Source: UBA3478 sp964217345
GTDB lineage: Bacteria > Bacteroidota > Bacteroidia > Flavobacteriales > Flavobacteriaceae
Length of the DNA stretch: 64,000 bases
Assembly (NCBI GenBank): GCA_964217345.1
Contig: CAXPJI010000032.1
Coordinates: 29,848 to 93,847 of the forward strand
Direction: 5' to 3'
The notes beneath the pieces were generated by a model. That model did not search any database, had not been told where the DNA came from, and saw only the letters and a program-made list of their open reading frames with translations. Position 1 is the first letter of the stretch, and each line of letters starts with the position of its first letter. A program made the position numbers and the translations under genes. This document shows positions 26,511-35,855 of the stretch, piece by piece.

Positions 26511-27559
26511 AGTGTAGCCCTCTTGTCAATTTTACCAGTTGCTGTATAAACAAAGTTTCTTGCAATTACCTTACGAGGCTTATGATAGTTGGGCCAATCT
26601 AACGTTTCGATGTATTCCTGTATCGAGGATAATTCAGAATCTTTCTCAGCATGAATTACTACGGTAATCTGACTACCCAACTCGGGGTGCGGAGTTCCAC
26701 AAACAAAAAACTCCTTCTCTAGGCGGTTCAAACTCAAAATTTCTTCTACCACCCTCGGATGAATTTTTATTCCCCCTGTATTGATGACCTCATCTAATCG
26801 TCCAATCAGAATAAAATGAGATTCATCAATAAGTTCAACTTCATCATTAGTAAGATGCGATTTAGTGCGAAGATGTGGTGTTTCAATAACTAGTGCACTG
26901 TTATCCGCTCTTGAAATTTCAATACCCTCTAATAGACTGAAAAACGGATGGTTGTTAGGGTGGCGCTCTCTTAAGGCAATATGAGATAAGGTCTCAGTCA
27001 TTCCGTAGGACTCTACAATTCGTTCTGGTTTCTTTAGTAACCTACCTAGTATGGCATCAGACAAAGCAGCTCCTCCTATCAAAATATTCTCAATAGATTG
27101 AAAACTTTCTTGACTATTCACTAATTGATGCGGTGTCATAGAAGCCCAATGTATTTTTTGATGATGAAACATAGAAGGTTGTATCACAGATGAAGGTGTG
27201 ACGGTAATTAACCCTGCCCCCACACGCATCGCACGAACAAGCATCATCAGTCCACCAACACCATTTATCGGAAGACAAAGTAATAAGTTAGAATGAGCGT
27301 TTAACCCGAGTGCCTTAATACTCAAGTCTGCGGATGCCACTAACTCCTCTATGGTAAAATGAATTTCTTTTGGCGCATCTGTAGATCCTGAGGTGCGAAT
27401 TCTTAAAGAATCAATTTTACCCTCAGAAAGCTTGTATAGTTGGTTAATGACAAATTTTAAACCCTCAGGAGCATTAAGAAATACCTTCTCTTCTAATTGA
27501 GCTAGAGACTCAGAAGATTGAATGAGATGACCATTTATTTTCCAAGGCTTAAAATGCAT
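26507..27559 (-). CDS. menE: o-Succinylbenzoate-CoA ligase
   Basis: Adenylate-forming enzyme of menaquinone synthesis, activating o-succinylbenzoate with CoA and ATP. At 350 residues it is a short form usual in Bacteroidota. Motifs: the phosphate loop RTSGSTDAPKEI, the A5-like GMTETLSH, the hinge GRLDEVINTGGIKI, and the final lysine region ATGKIDKRA. It is the last gene of the leftward men operon and overlaps the CPBP protease gene by 11 bases. Context (menA, C, D, F) makes the assignment secure. Confidence 0.92.
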   Translation of the reverse strand: MHFKPWKINGHLIQSSESLAQLEEKVFLNAPEGLKFVINQLYKLSEGKIDSLRIRTSGSTDAPKEIHFTIEELVASADLSIKALGLNAHSNLLLCLPINGVGGLMMLVRAMRVGAGLITVTPSSVIQPSMFHHQKIHWASMTPHQLVNSQESFQSIENILIGGAALSDAILGRLLKKPERIVESYGMTETLSHIALRERHPNNHPFFSLLEGIEISRADNSALVIETPHLRTKSHLTNDEVELIDESHFILIGRLDEVINTGGIKIHPRVVEEILSLNRLEKEFFVCGTPHPELGSQITVVIHAEKDSELSSIQEYIETLDWPNYHKPRKVIARNFVYTATGKIDKRATL

Positions 27560-28451
27560 CGTTATCCGTTAATCCAAATAATTTTTGTTTCGTATTCTTC
27601 CATTGATACTTTTTGGAGAACACATAGAGTATAAGTGGATAAACTACTAGTAATGGTAATAAGGCATCCATTCCAAAACTAGGTTCGCTTATGTCTTTAA
27701 GTACCGAAGGAACATTGAAAGCTGTCCAGTCTGCAGATACCAATAATGCTCCAATTAAATTATTCGCAGCATGAGTACCTAGAGCTAATTCAATTCCTTC
27801 ATCAGCTAGGGTCATGACACCGAAGAAGAAACCTGATCCGATATAATAAGCTAGGATTCCATACCCAAGTTTCTCCACCTCTGGATTCGCAATGTGCATA
27901 AGGCCAAACAACACGGAAGGAATGACCAGTGCCCAAAATCTTCTTTTCGAAAAGAAGCCTATACTTTGAGTTAAATGACCCCGAAACATTAGCTCCTCAA
28001 ATGAAGTCTGAAAAGGAATCATCGCTAGTGCTACGATTAAAAAAGGCCAAAAGGTTGAGAAATCAAATTGTACGACAAAATGTTCTGGAGCTAAGAGGTA
28101 TTCAGCAAGCACAGACACCAAAACAACCATCGACCAGATAAAAAAGGAGAAACCTACTCTACCCCAGTCGACTTTATGTCTTCCTGTAAATTGTTTTGCA
28201 ACGGGTAGCTTTAAAACGAGAATGCCATAGACTAATAATATCCAAAATCCCAAGACCAGAGGTAGTAAAATGACAAATAGCGTAGTTGTCGACCCTAACA
28301 TTTCAATCATCTGATTCATCGCTGTAGCTGTATCCACAGGGCTATTAATGGTTACCCAAAAATTGTAGACCATGAGTGCAAAAAACAGAACAGGGATTAA
28401 TAGAAATTTCCAAAAGGGTGCTTTGGTCTGTTCTAAACGCTGTATAAACAT
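27549..28451 (-). CDS. CPBP family intramembrane metalloprotease
   Basis: A 300-residue protein with about eight membrane helices and the motifs of the CAAX protease/bacteriocin-processing (CPBP) family: FEELMFRGHL (EExxxR), FGLMHIANP and GTHAANN, which hold the glutamates, histidines and Asn of the active site. Known relatives cleave membrane or prenylated proteins; the bacterial substrate here is unknown. The frame runs upstream to 28535 inside menC, but the Met at 28451 (MFIQRLEQTKAPFW) fits better, after the menC stop. It sits between menC and menE, an arrangement I believe is common in flavobacteria, with no known role in quinone synthesis. Confidence 0.87.
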   Translation of the reverse strand: MFIQRLEQTKAPFWKFLLIPVLFFALMVYNFWVTINSPVDTATAMNQMIEMLGSTTTLFVILLPLVLGFWILLVYGILVLKLPVAKQFTGRHKVDWGRVGFSFFIWSMVVLVSVLAEYLLAPEHFVVQFDFSTFWPFLIVALAMIPFQTSFEELMFRGHLTQSIGFFSKRRFWALVIPSVLFGLMHIANPEVEKLGYGILAYYIGSGFFFGVMTLADEGIELALGTHAANNLIGALLVSADWTAFNVPSVLKDISEPSFGMDALLPLLVVYPLILYVFSKKYQWKNTKQKLFGLTDNDAF

Positions 28452-28461
28452 TGGTTCGTTT

Positions 28462-29526
28462 TTAAAGTTGAATTTTCCAAGGTAATTCATTTTGATAAGA
28501 CAGGGCCCCATTAGTAACGAGAAGTGGCGAATCAAAATTGTTTGTGTATAAGCTTCCTGTACCTAATCCCTGTTCTAGGGTTGGATTTAAGGTTGCAGTA
28601 TATTGAGCAATTGCATTTAGTCCAATATTACTTTCTAAAGCGCTCGTAATCCAAAATTCATTATGAATGCTTCTGTACTGCTCGATTGCACCGTAGCCCC
28701 CTATTAGAGCAGGCTTAAAAATGAGATAATCAGGCTGAATTGTATGGATACAGCTAGTTCTTGATTCTACCGTTTTTAAACCAATAAGTTCTTCGTCTAA
28801 AGCAATAGGTATTGGGCTTTCTTCAACAACTCTCGCCATTTCTTGCCATTGTCCAGCCTTGATAGGTTGTTCTATAGAATGTACTCCTAAAACTGCCAAC
28901 TCATCCAATACCGATAAAACCGACTCAGAATCAAATGCACCGTTAGCATCTACTCTTAAGGTAAGCTCTTGATGGCTAAAACGATCTCTTATAGATTTTA
29001 ATAATCGATATTCTTCGTCGAAGTTGATTGCTCCAATTTTCATTTTAAGGCATTTGAACCCCTTTTTTAGTAGAGGTTCAATTTGAGCCTTCATGAAATT
29101 GGTATCACCCATCCAGATTAGGCCATTGATTGAAATGCTTGATTGACCCCTCGAAAATGGAGAATCAAAGAGATGAAAAGGAGAGGTACTGGATAGATAA
29201 CTTAGGGTAAGTTGCTCTAAACCAAATTGTATGGATGGATAATGTGAATTTTCCCGAAGTAAGTCAACGATTCTAGAATCATTTAGATCAGCTACAGAGT
29301 CTAGAAACCCTAACCATTGCTCCACAGATTTCTTAAGCCTTTCTAGGTATGAAGACAGGGGATCAATACTGAGTCCTTCAAAACGATTAAATTCAGCAAT
29401 TGCAACTAAACGATCTACCTTAAAAAGACGAACAATGTAGGTGTCTTTACTCGTTAAAACACCTCTTGAGGTACCACCAGGTATTTTAAAATTCAAAACG
29501 TGTTTATGAATATCAAAATGCATCAT
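28462..29526 (-). CDS. menC: o-Succinylbenzoate synthase
   Basis: Enolase-superfamily enzyme dehydrating SHCHC to o-succinylbenzoate in menaquinone synthesis. The 354-residue protein has the KxK acid/base pair (CLKMKIGA), the metal ligands in LRVDANGAF and EQPIKAGQ and the region IALDEELIGL. The operon (menA upstream overlapping by four bases, menE downstream) separates it from dipeptide epimerases, which share the fold. Mg2+-dependent and cytoplasmic. Confidence 0.93.
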   Translation of the reverse strand: MMHFDIHKHVLNFKIPGGTSRGVLTSKDTYIVRLFKVDRLVAIAEFNRFEGLSIDPLSSYLERLKKSVEQWLGFLDSVADLNDSRIVDLLRENSHYPSIQFGLEQLTLSYLSSTSPFHLFDSPFSRGQSSISINGLIWMGDTNFMKAQIEPLLKKGFKCLKMKIGAINFDEEYRLLKSIRDRFSHQELTLRVDANGAFDSESVLSVLDELAVLGVHSIEQPIKAGQWQEMARVVEESPIPIALDEELIGLKTVESRTSCIHTIQPDYLIFKPALIGGYGAIEQYRSIHNEFWITSALESNIGLNAIAQYTATLNPTLEQGLGTGSLYTNNFDSPLLVTNGALSYQNELPWKIQL

Positions 29527-30422
29527 TTGAAATAAGCAATCGCGAAACTAATCACCGAAAGAAAAAAGCAGAACAAAGCTATTTTCTTCAGTTCATCATC
29601 AAGATTTTTATAGTCTTCAACTTTGCGAACCTTTTGAATATGAGGTATAATAAAAACAAAAGCAAGCACTAAAAAGACACTACTCGTGCTAAGGACAGCA
29701 ATCGTTGAAAAGGTAAATCCAATATAGGCGGTGATTAGAAGTAAGTAATGATAAATTTTAGCACGCTCCACTCCCATTCGAACCACTAAAGTGTTCTTCC
29801 CAGACGCCTTATCTGATTGATGGTCACGCATATTATTCAAATTCAAAACTGCGGTACTCAATGAGCCCGCTGTTAATGTGTACCCGATAGCATAAAATGG
29901 GATTTTTGGAGCGAATAAAACGATGGTACCTAATACAGCAACACCTCCAAAAAAGAAGAAAACCATAAAATCACCTAAGCCATAATAACCATAAGGTTTT
30001 TTGCCTAAGGTATAGGTGAGCGCGGCAACGATGGATAATGCACCTAGTATTGCAAGAACGGCATAAGAAGTGCTATTTAGATGTGCGTCTTGAAGCAACT
30101 GATAGATCGCTAACCCGGTCAGAATGACAAGTACTACAATCCCAGTTTTCAACTCCCGAGCAGACAATAAACCTGCTTGCAGTGCCCTTTTTGGTCCAAT
30201 TCGATTCTCATTATCCGTTCCTTTTAAACCATCCCCTAAGTCATTAGCAAAATTGGATAAGACTTGTAACGAAATGGTCACTATCAAGGCCCGATGAAAG
30301 ATTGAAGGGTCAAAGTTTTCAATAGCTAGAGCTACTGTAGCCCCAAAAAATATCCCTGAAAGTGAAAGAGGAAGCGTCCGAAGTCGAGCTGCGATTAACC
30401 AAGCAATAAAGGTTTGCTTCAT
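29523..30422 (-). CDS. menA: 1,4-Dihydroxy-2-naphthoate polyprenyltransferase
   Basis: UbiA-family membrane prenyltransferase attaching the polyprenyl tail to DHNA in menaquinone synthesis. The 299-residue protein has about nine helices and both aspartate-rich motifs: NDLGDGLKGTDNE near the N-terminus and NNMRDHQSDKASGKNT in the middle, which bind Mg2+-prenyl diphosphate. The start overlaps the stop of the preceding SPOR-like gene by one base. Confidence 0.95.
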   Translation of the reverse strand: MKQTFIAWLIAARLRTLPLSLSGIFFGATVALAIENFDPSIFHRALIVTISLQVLSNFANDLGDGLKGTDNENRIGPKRALQAGLLSARELKTGIVVLVILTGLAIYQLLQDAHLNSTSYAVLAILGALSIVAALTYTLGKKPYGYYGLGDFMVFFFFGGVAVLGTIVLFAPKIPFYAIGYTLTAGSLSTAVLNLNNMRDHQSDKASGKNTLVVRMGVERAKIYHYLLLITAYIGFTFSTIAVLSTSSVFLVLAFVFIIPHIQKVRKVEDYKNLDDELKKIALFCFFLSVISFAIAYFK

Positions 30423-30910
30423 TATTCAGCGCTGTGAATCTTAAGACGTGTAGTACCCTTGTAAGAAGCGACAAAAGCGTCTGAAAAACCAAGTTTAACT
30501 AACCCTCTTCTTAGTGCGTTTGCCTCTTCTAAAGTCTCATATAGACCGATAGAATATTTCATGTAAGGATGAGCTTCAACAAAGATTCCATTAGCTAAAC
30601 CTGGAGAAATTAAACCGGTAGCCTCTATTGGCAACATACCCGTTTGAACGCTGTAAATGGTATCTGAAGTCACTAAATTTCGGGCCAAATAAAAATCTTG
30701 AATTTTCTTAAGCTCGGTATTTTCTTCTTCTAACAAACTAATTTTTTCCTCAAGACGGGTGATTTCAGTGGTATCAACCTCCGGAATCTTAACCAACCAC
30801 TCTGATAGACTTCCAAAAAAAACCATAGCGATAACCAATAAGGATAACACCATTAAGCTATACGAAAGCAGACTGTTTTGACGTTTTAGAGAATGAAGTT
30901 GTTTAGACAC
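30422..30910 (-). CDS. Membrane-anchored coiled-coil protein with SPOR-like C-terminus
   Basis: A 162-residue protein: basic N-terminus, one membrane helix (about 15-35, YSLMVLSLLVIAMVFFG), a short coiled coil (about 46-68, rich in Glu and Leu) and a C-terminal domain of about 75 residues whose pattern (YSVQTGM, then YSIGLYETLEEANALRRGL and FVASYKG) resembles SPOR domains, which bind denuded peptidoglycan at division sites. The topology would put this domain in the periplasm. It lies inside the menaquinone operon directly before menA, a place where I would expect menB in many flavobacteria. A link to quinone synthesis is not evident. Confidence 0.72.
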   Translation of the reverse strand: MSKQLHSLKRQNSLLSYSLMVLSLLVIAMVFFGSLSEWLVKIPEVDTTEITRLEEKISLLEEENTELKKIQDFYLARNLVTSDTIYSVQTGMLPIEATGLISPGLANGIFVEAHPYMKYSIGLYETLEEANALRRGLVKLGFSDAFVASYKGTTRLKIHSAE

Positions 30911-30959
30911 AGAAACTATTTTTGATCAGTAAATATACTTAAACTCCCTTAATTAGAAA

Positions 30960-31796
30960 TTATTGCAGAAGTCGAATACCTCTTTCTTCTATTGAGATTT
31001 TTTTAGATTTTAGAAGCCCTCCTACCGCCTTTTTAAAAAGCTTTTTACTCATCTGAGTAAGTTTATAAATTTCATCTGGTGAAGACTTATCGTGAATAGG
31101 AAGAAAGCCTTTAGGTTCGGCCTCTAATAATTTTAACAAACTCATTGCGCCCTCCTCTAGTGCTTTTAATCCGACCGGGTGTAAACTTAAATCGACTTTT
31201 TGGTCTTCGCGCTGGCGAATCACATAGACGGTTAACTCGTCCCCTCTTTTAAGATGAGCTGAATCTCTGTCGTGATAGACTAGACCCAACCATTTACCCC
31301 CTAAAATACATTCAAACCCTAAATCAGAGCGACTAGCAACAATGGCTTGAAAGGAGGTGCCAGGAGTAATGGATTCAGTAATGGGCTCTATGAATCGCTT
31401 CCATCGCTTTGAAGCTACTAATCGACCTGACAATTCGTCTAAATAGCAATAGATAAAAACAGAAGAACCTACCTCTAGATCCTCAGAAGATTCCCGGTAG
31501 GGTAGAAAGAGTTGTTTTTGTAATCCCCAATCTAAAAAATATCCACTCTTTGAACGATCTGCGATTTTCAAGTAACCAAAATGATCGCGAATCACTTTTG
31601 GCTTTTTAAGTGAAAGTACAGGTCTTTCTTCATGATCCAGGTAACAAAAGAGGGACTTTGTCACTCCTTGTTCAAGGTCTGGCGTTATTTCAGCATTGGG
31701 CAATAATACCTCAGTTCCCTCCTCGTCAGTAAAATACCAGCCTTGAGGTGTTTTATGGGAGGCTTGCAGTTCATTATATAATCCTAAACCAATCAT
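30960..31796 (-). CDS. CvfB-like S1 RNA-binding protein
   Basis: A 278-residue cytoplasmic protein with the CvfB layout: three S1-like OB folds (GYFLDWGLQKQLFLPY is the typical core of one of them) and a C-terminal winged-helix-like domain (PDEIYKLTQMSKKLFKKAVG). In Firmicutes CvfB proteins bind RNA and influence virulence-factor expression; in Bacteroidota the role is unknown. Its start overlaps the menD stop by four bases, so it is translationally coupled to menaquinone genes. Confidence 0.85.
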   Translation of the reverse strand: MIGLGLYNELQASHKTPQGWYFTDEEGTEVLLPNAEITPDLEQGVTKSLFCYLDHEERPVLSLKKPKVIRDHFGYLKIADRSKSGYFLDWGLQKQLFLPYRESSEDLEVGSSVFIYCYLDELSGRLVASKRWKRFIEPITESITPGTSFQAIVASRSDLGFECILGGKWLGLVYHDRDSAHLKRGDELTVYVIRQREDQKVDLSLHPVGLKALEEGAMSLLKLLEAEPKGFLPIHDKSSPDEIYKLTQMSKKLFKKAVGGLLKSKKISIEERGIRLLQ

Positions 31797-33463
31797 TTGA
31801 GCGCTTTAAAGTAATTTAATAAAATAGCCTCATTATTTTGAGGATGAGTAATTACCTCCAGAAGCTTCGGTTTTGATGAGTAATTAAAAAATGAATCTAA
31901 GACATTTTCTAAATCGTTTAACGCTTTGACAGAATGGTAATCGAAATCAAAGTGTTCGGTAAGATGTCTGGCGGTAAACTGATGGCGCGTTTCGAAGTAT
32001 TCTGAAAAATGTAAACTATTTTCTTTTCCGGGTAGAATTCTAAAAATACCTCCTCCGCTGTTATTCACAATGATAATTCTAAAGTTAGAAGGTAGATCTC
32101 GAGTCCATAAAGCATTAGAATCGTATAAAAAACTAAGATCTCCGGTCACTAAAACTACTGGTTGATCAGTACCTTTAGCATACCCCACAGCCGTTGAAAC
32201 ACTACCTTCTATCCCACTGGTACCACGATTACAAAACTGATCATTCGCAGTTGGAAATAATTGTGCATATCGAATGGCCGAAGAATTAGCCATATGTATC
32301 ACATATCTCTCGGGAATACCTTTAAAAATTTTGGCATAGGCTTTAAAATCAGAATAAGGAGCATTCTCGATATACTCGCTTCTGCGTTTTTCAAGTCCTT
32401 TATAATGATTCATCCAATATTTCTGGTAGGAATCGTCAATTTCTAGAGTATCTAAAAGGTTTTTAAGTGAGTCTATTTTTAAACAACCTTTTAGCGCAAA
32501 ATAGGTGTCTCTGGCAGGAGTTCCTTTAAGATGAATATGAATTAAATCCTTATGGGCCCTGAGAAGTGCTTTTATTTTCTTAGAGACGATCATACCCCCT
32601 GCGGTAATGAGTAAATCGGGTAATAATCGATTGAAATAATCGGATGAATTTTCCAATTTCTCCAAAGGCGCAATTAAGGTATCTATACTGTCAACAGTAT
32701 TTGATAAATTCAATTGAGACAAGCTCTCGTGAAGAAATAATACAGAGTGATGAGATTGTAAGTCTATGAGCCATCTGATTTCCTCTGCTGAAGGCCTCAA
32801 AGTACCTACCAAACACATGACCTTTAGTGGACGATTGGTTGGAACAAACTCTACCGATAAGGGATCTTCATCCTGATCTTCAAGTTTAAGTCGTTCTGAC
32901 TCAACAGAGAATAGCGGTTCTTCGGTTTTATGGTAAAGTGGTTCATCAAAAGGGATATTGATATGAACCGGTCGCTGTGTGGTTATTAGCTGAACAAGTG
33001 ACTCTTCAATACGTGATTTATTAATTGAATTAATAGAATCTTGGTTGGATGAATCATCTAATAATAAGCTCGTTGAATGAGCAATCATTCTTCCATAAAC
33101 ACCCTCTTGAAGAATCGTTTGGCCATCCCCAATTTCTAACAAGTGTTCTGGTCTATCCGCGGATAAAACAAGTAACGGAACATCACTATAGTAGGCTTCA
33201 GCTATGGCCGGAAAATAATTAAGCAAAGCCGACCCCGAGGTACATACGAGAACTACAGGTTCGCTTTTTGCCATCGCAAGACCTAAACCATAAAACGACG
33301 CCGAGCGTTCGTCAACGATCGAATGACAATTAAATGCTTTGTTTTCAGAAAAACCAATAGTTAACGGAGCATTTCGTGAGCCTGGAGAAATCACTACCTC
33401 TTTTACGCCGTGAAGTCGCAAAAGCTCTACGATTAAAAATGCCGATGGAATCGAACTGTACAT
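31793..33463 (-). CDS. menD: 2-Succinyl-5-enolpyruvyl-6-hydroxy-3-cyclohexene-1-carboxylate synthase
   Basis: Thiamine-diphosphate enzyme joining isochorismate and 2-oxoglutarate, the first committed step of menaquinone synthesis. At 556 residues the three-domain structure is complete: the ThDP pyrimidine-site Glu region (VISPGSRNAPL, IVDERSASFYGLG), and the ThDP-Mg motif GDLSFLYDSNAL preceded by NRGTSGIEGSVSTAVG. The frame can start at a TTG at 33487, but the Met at 33463 (MYSSIPSAF) fits better: a -7 box TACCTTTG lies seven bases before it, within the longer frame. Thus menD may also be transcribed separately from menF. Confidence 0.93.
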   Translation of the reverse strand: MYSSIPSAFLIVELLRLHGVKEVVISPGSRNAPLTIGFSENKAFNCHSIVDERSASFYGLGLAMAKSEPVVLVCTSGSALLNYFPAIAEAYYSDVPLLVLSADRPEHLLEIGDGQTILQEGVYGRMIAHSTSLLLDDSSNQDSINSINKSRIEESLVQLITTQRPVHINIPFDEPLYHKTEEPLFSVESERLKLEDQDEDPLSVEFVPTNRPLKVMCLVGTLRPSAEEIRWLIDLQSHHSVLFLHESLSQLNLSNTVDSIDTLIAPLEKLENSSDYFNRLLPDLLITAGGMIVSKKIKALLRAHKDLIHIHLKGTPARDTYFALKGCLKIDSLKNLLDTLEIDDSYQKYWMNHYKGLEKRRSEYIENAPYSDFKAYAKIFKGIPERYVIHMANSSAIRYAQLFPTANDQFCNRGTSGIEGSVSTAVGYAKGTDQPVVLVTGDLSFLYDSNALWTRDLPSNFRIIIVNNSGGGIFRILPGKENSLHFSEYFETRHQFTARHLTEHFDFDYHSVKALNDLENVLDSFFNYSSKPKLLEVITHPQNNEAILLNYFKALK

Positions 33464-33470
33464 GGTTCGA

Positions 33471-33478
33471 CAAAGGTA
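33471..33478 (-). promoter_or_regulatory. -7 promoter box TACCTTTG (internal, menD)
   Basis: Exact TAnnTTTG match on the minus strand seven bases before the menD Met, suggesting an internal promoter giving a nearly leaderless menD message. Confidence 0.5.
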
Positions 33479-33495
33479 AGAAGGCAAAGAGTAAT

Positions 33496-34542
33496 CTATG
33501 CCATTAAAATGGAAGCTAACGTTGAAGTTTTAATTCGAATCTCTTCAGTTTCAAGTTCAGGATCAGAATCAGCTGTGATTCCTGCTCCAACATACACCTT
33601 GATCATCCCTTCTTGATAAGACATACATCTTAAATTCACGTAAAGGGAAGAGGACTCTTTTTGAACTCTTCCTAAATAACCAGAATAAAGGGATCGGTTA
33701 AGAATTTCGTTTTCCTGAATATATCGGTAAGCCAAACTTTTCGGATAACCACAAACAGCAGCTGTAGGATGCAGAACACTTGCAATATCTGCAGTAGTTA
33801 AGTGGGGTTTTATCTCCCCTTTAATAATTGTTCGTAAATGAGCTAATTTACCCGCCTTTACCGTCTCCACTTCTCCTACATGCATGAAATCAGCAGATTT
33901 ATTCAATAATTCAACAATCTCCTTAGTTACCCAAGCTTGTTCTGCTCTTTCCTTTTCTCTGAAAGGATCGGCATCCAAGTCCTCTAATTTTCGAGTACCA
34001 GCAAGAGCCATCGTTTTAAAATCTCTATTCGTTGAATGAACCAATACTTCTGGGGTGATGCCCATCCAAAGACCAAGTTCTGCACTGTAAAAAGAATACC
34101 GAAAACCTTCAGTATCTGCTGCTAAAACCTTGTGTATTAAACGGTGTATTTCCTTGGAGTACGCTAGTTCAACCTGAGTATGAAGTACCACCTTGTTCAG
34201 TACACCCTTTCCAATTTCATCGATTGCATTGGCGACTTTTAAACGGTAATCCTTCAAAGTAGATTTAGGAATATCTAGCATTTTAAACTGATCATCTCTA
34301 AAATTTGAATCTAACGTAAAAGACTCCTCAGAGAGCACCCGATAGTAATAAGGTAAATGTTCTGCAGAAAAAGGACAGGTCACCCATAAATCATCAATAG
34401 AATGATGCGCTTCACCCTTAATAGCGCTCAATTGTAAGAGCACAACCTGATCACTTTTTGGCGATCTGTAAAAAGCGAAATCAAGACCCGCTTGTAAGAT
34501 TTCCTCGATTCTAGATAGTAACAAAGGAGTTTCCTTAAACAC
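33496..34542 (-). CDS. menF: Isochorismate synthase
   Basis: Chorismate-binding enzyme converting chorismate to isochorismate for menaquinone synthesis. At 348 residues it is shorter than E. coli MenF (431), as often seen in Bacteroidota. The chorismate-binding core is visible: GKGVLNKVVLHTQVEL, MALAGTRKLED, HLRTIIKGEI, LHPTAAVCGYPKS and LYSGYLGRV, then YVGAGITADSDPELE with the Mg2+-binding glutamates. The last base of the thioesterase gene is the first of this one, so they are coupled. Adjacent menD makes isochorismate, rather than salicylate or anthranilate, the likely product. Confidence 0.92.
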   Translation of the reverse strand: MFKETPLLLSRIEEILQAGLDFAFYRSPKSDQVVLLQLSAIKGEAHHSIDDLWVTCPFSAEHLPYYYRVLSEESFTLDSNFRDDQFKMLDIPKSTLKDYRLKVANAIDEIGKGVLNKVVLHTQVELAYSKEIHRLIHKVLAADTEGFRYSFYSAELGLWMGITPEVLVHSTNRDFKTMALAGTRKLEDLDADPFREKERAEQAWVTKEIVELLNKSADFMHVGEVETVKAGKLAHLRTIIKGEIKPHLTTADIASVLHPTAAVCGYPKSLAYRYIQENEILNRSLYSGYLGRVQKESSSLYVNLRCMSYQEGMIKVYVGAGITADSDPELETEEIRIKTSTLASILMA

Positions 34543-34967
34543 TACTTCTTTTCTAAGGTTATCGTCAGTAATTTACCCACAGAAATTAAGGCACCCTCTT
34601 TATCAGTTACCTTAATTTCCCAGTGCTGCGTAGTTCTGCCTAGGTGAACAGGTTTAGCAGTGGCGAATACATCGCCCTCTTTTATTGATTTTAAATGATT
34701 GGCACTGATTTCGATTCCTCTCACTAACCAGTTTTCAGTCTGTTTAAAAACAAATACAGCAACACTCCCAACCGTTTCTATTAGAGCAGCTGTGGCCCCG
34801 CCATGTAAAACACCGTCGGGCTGGTGAACCGCTTTTGTCACCGGCATTTTAGCAGTGATTGATTGATCTTCAAAATCTACAGCTACGAAAGTAATATCCA
34901 AGGTTTCCATTAGTGTCCCCTTCTTTCTTGAATTACATCGATCTAATACTTCTTGTTTCGAAATCAT
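34542..34967 (-). CDS. menI: Hotdog-fold thioesterase, probable DHNA-CoA thioesterase
   Basis: A 141-residue PaaI/YdiI-type hotdog thioesterase. The family signature is clear: QPDGVLHGGATAALIETVGS, then GIEISANHLKSIKEGDV. Relatives hydrolyse 1,4-dihydroxy-2-naphthoyl-CoA, the step before MenA, and its place directly before menF in the men operon supports that role. Its start overlaps the stop of the preceding gene by four bases. A general acyl-CoA thioesterase cannot be excluded. Confidence 0.82.
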   Translation of the reverse strand: MISKQEVLDRCNSRKKGTLMETLDITFVAVDFEDQSITAKMPVTKAVHQPDGVLHGGATAALIETVGSVAVFVFKQTENWLVRGIEISANHLKSIKEGDVFATAKPVHLGRTTQHWEIKVTDKEGALISVGKLLTITLEKK

Positions 34968-35851
34968 GGTTCTGTATGGTAAGTAATTATTCGGTTAATG
35001 TATTTGTTACTTGGTAGTTCAATCCTTTTTACCCAATTCGAAGGGATATGGTTGTCGTATTGATAAATGTAGTTCTGTCGCTTGCTGACAAGGCCATTAC
35101 CGGTGACAATACTGTTGACATTACCGTTTTCATCGTAAGCGTAGGTAATCTGTCTTCGTGAAGTGGTGATCATCGAATCCCTTTGAAAAACATAATCAGT
35201 AAGCGCCTCTTTAATGATTTGAGCATTTTGATTTTTTTCAATAGCATTTTTACGCAGAAGTATTCCTTGACTCCATTCTTCAGTAATGAATTGTTCTTTA
35301 AGATCTGAAGCCATTTTTTTTATCCATGTACGCTCTATCAGTTCATTGTTCTTAAAGATACGAGTCACAGTAGAATCTTTGGTTTCAACGTATTGATAAT
35401 CGTAACGCTCTTCCTCTATTCCATCTGACAGTAATCGGTTAATTAACCTCGACCGATCATCATAAGAGTAAGTGGTTTTCGAAACACTTTCCTCATCTAA
35501 CCGAATTGTCCATTCGATTACTTTATTTTCTCTGTAATCAAAATGAAATACATAGGACATGTCCTTTAATAAGGAATTGTCCTGATACACTTCGATCCAT
35601 TTTTGATCTAATCTATCATTCTTGTATATGAATCGTATTTCTTCACGCCTATTCTGATCAAGTAGGGTACTTAAACGATGTAATCTACCCTCCTTATCAA
35701 ATTCGTAGGTCTCTGATCCGTATTCTGATTGTTGAATACACTGATACACCCTTCCTTTTAGGTCAAAATCTTTTAAAGTCGGAGGGTTGATCTGCGCGTT
35801 CAGGCAATTAAAGAGAAAAATTACTAAACCGAAGATTTTAAATCTAAGCAT
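34964..35851 (-). CDS. Exported protein with YD/RHS-like strand repeats
   Basis: A 295-residue protein with an N-terminal signal peptide (IFGLVIFLFNCLNAQ) followed by repeated beta-strand units of the YD/RHS type (TYEFDKEGRL, TTYSYDDRSRL, ITYAYDENGNV), with aromatic and Asp/Gly positions recurring. Such short single-chain YD proteins of Bacteroidota probably form beta structures on the periplasmic side; function unknown. A promoter box lies four bases upstream of its start, so it is the first gene of the ten-gene leftward operon that contains the men genes. Confidence 0.72.
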   Translation of the reverse strand: MLRFKIFGLVIFLFNCLNAQINPPTLKDFDLKGRVYQCIQQSEYGSETYEFDKEGRLHRLSTLLDQNRREEIRFIYKNDRLDQKWIEVYQDNSLLKDMSYVFHFDYRENKVIEWTIRLDEESVSKTTYSYDDRSRLINRLLSDGIEEERYDYQYVETKDSTVTRIFKNNELIERTWIKKMASDLKEQFITEEWSQGILLRKNAIEKNQNAQIIKEALTDYVFQRDSMITTSRRQITYAYDENGNVNSIVTGNGLVSKRQNYIYQYDNHIPSNWVKRIELPSNKYINRIITYHTEP

Positions 35852-35855
35852 ACAT

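Noticed and set aside
27549..28535. Longer N-terminus for the CPBP protease
   Set aside because: The extra 28 residues overlap menC and do not resemble a membrane-protein start; the Met at 28451 precedes the first helix neatly.
31793..33487. TTG start for menD at 33487
   Set aside because: The additional eight residues are encoded by the promoter box region and are not typical of MenD.
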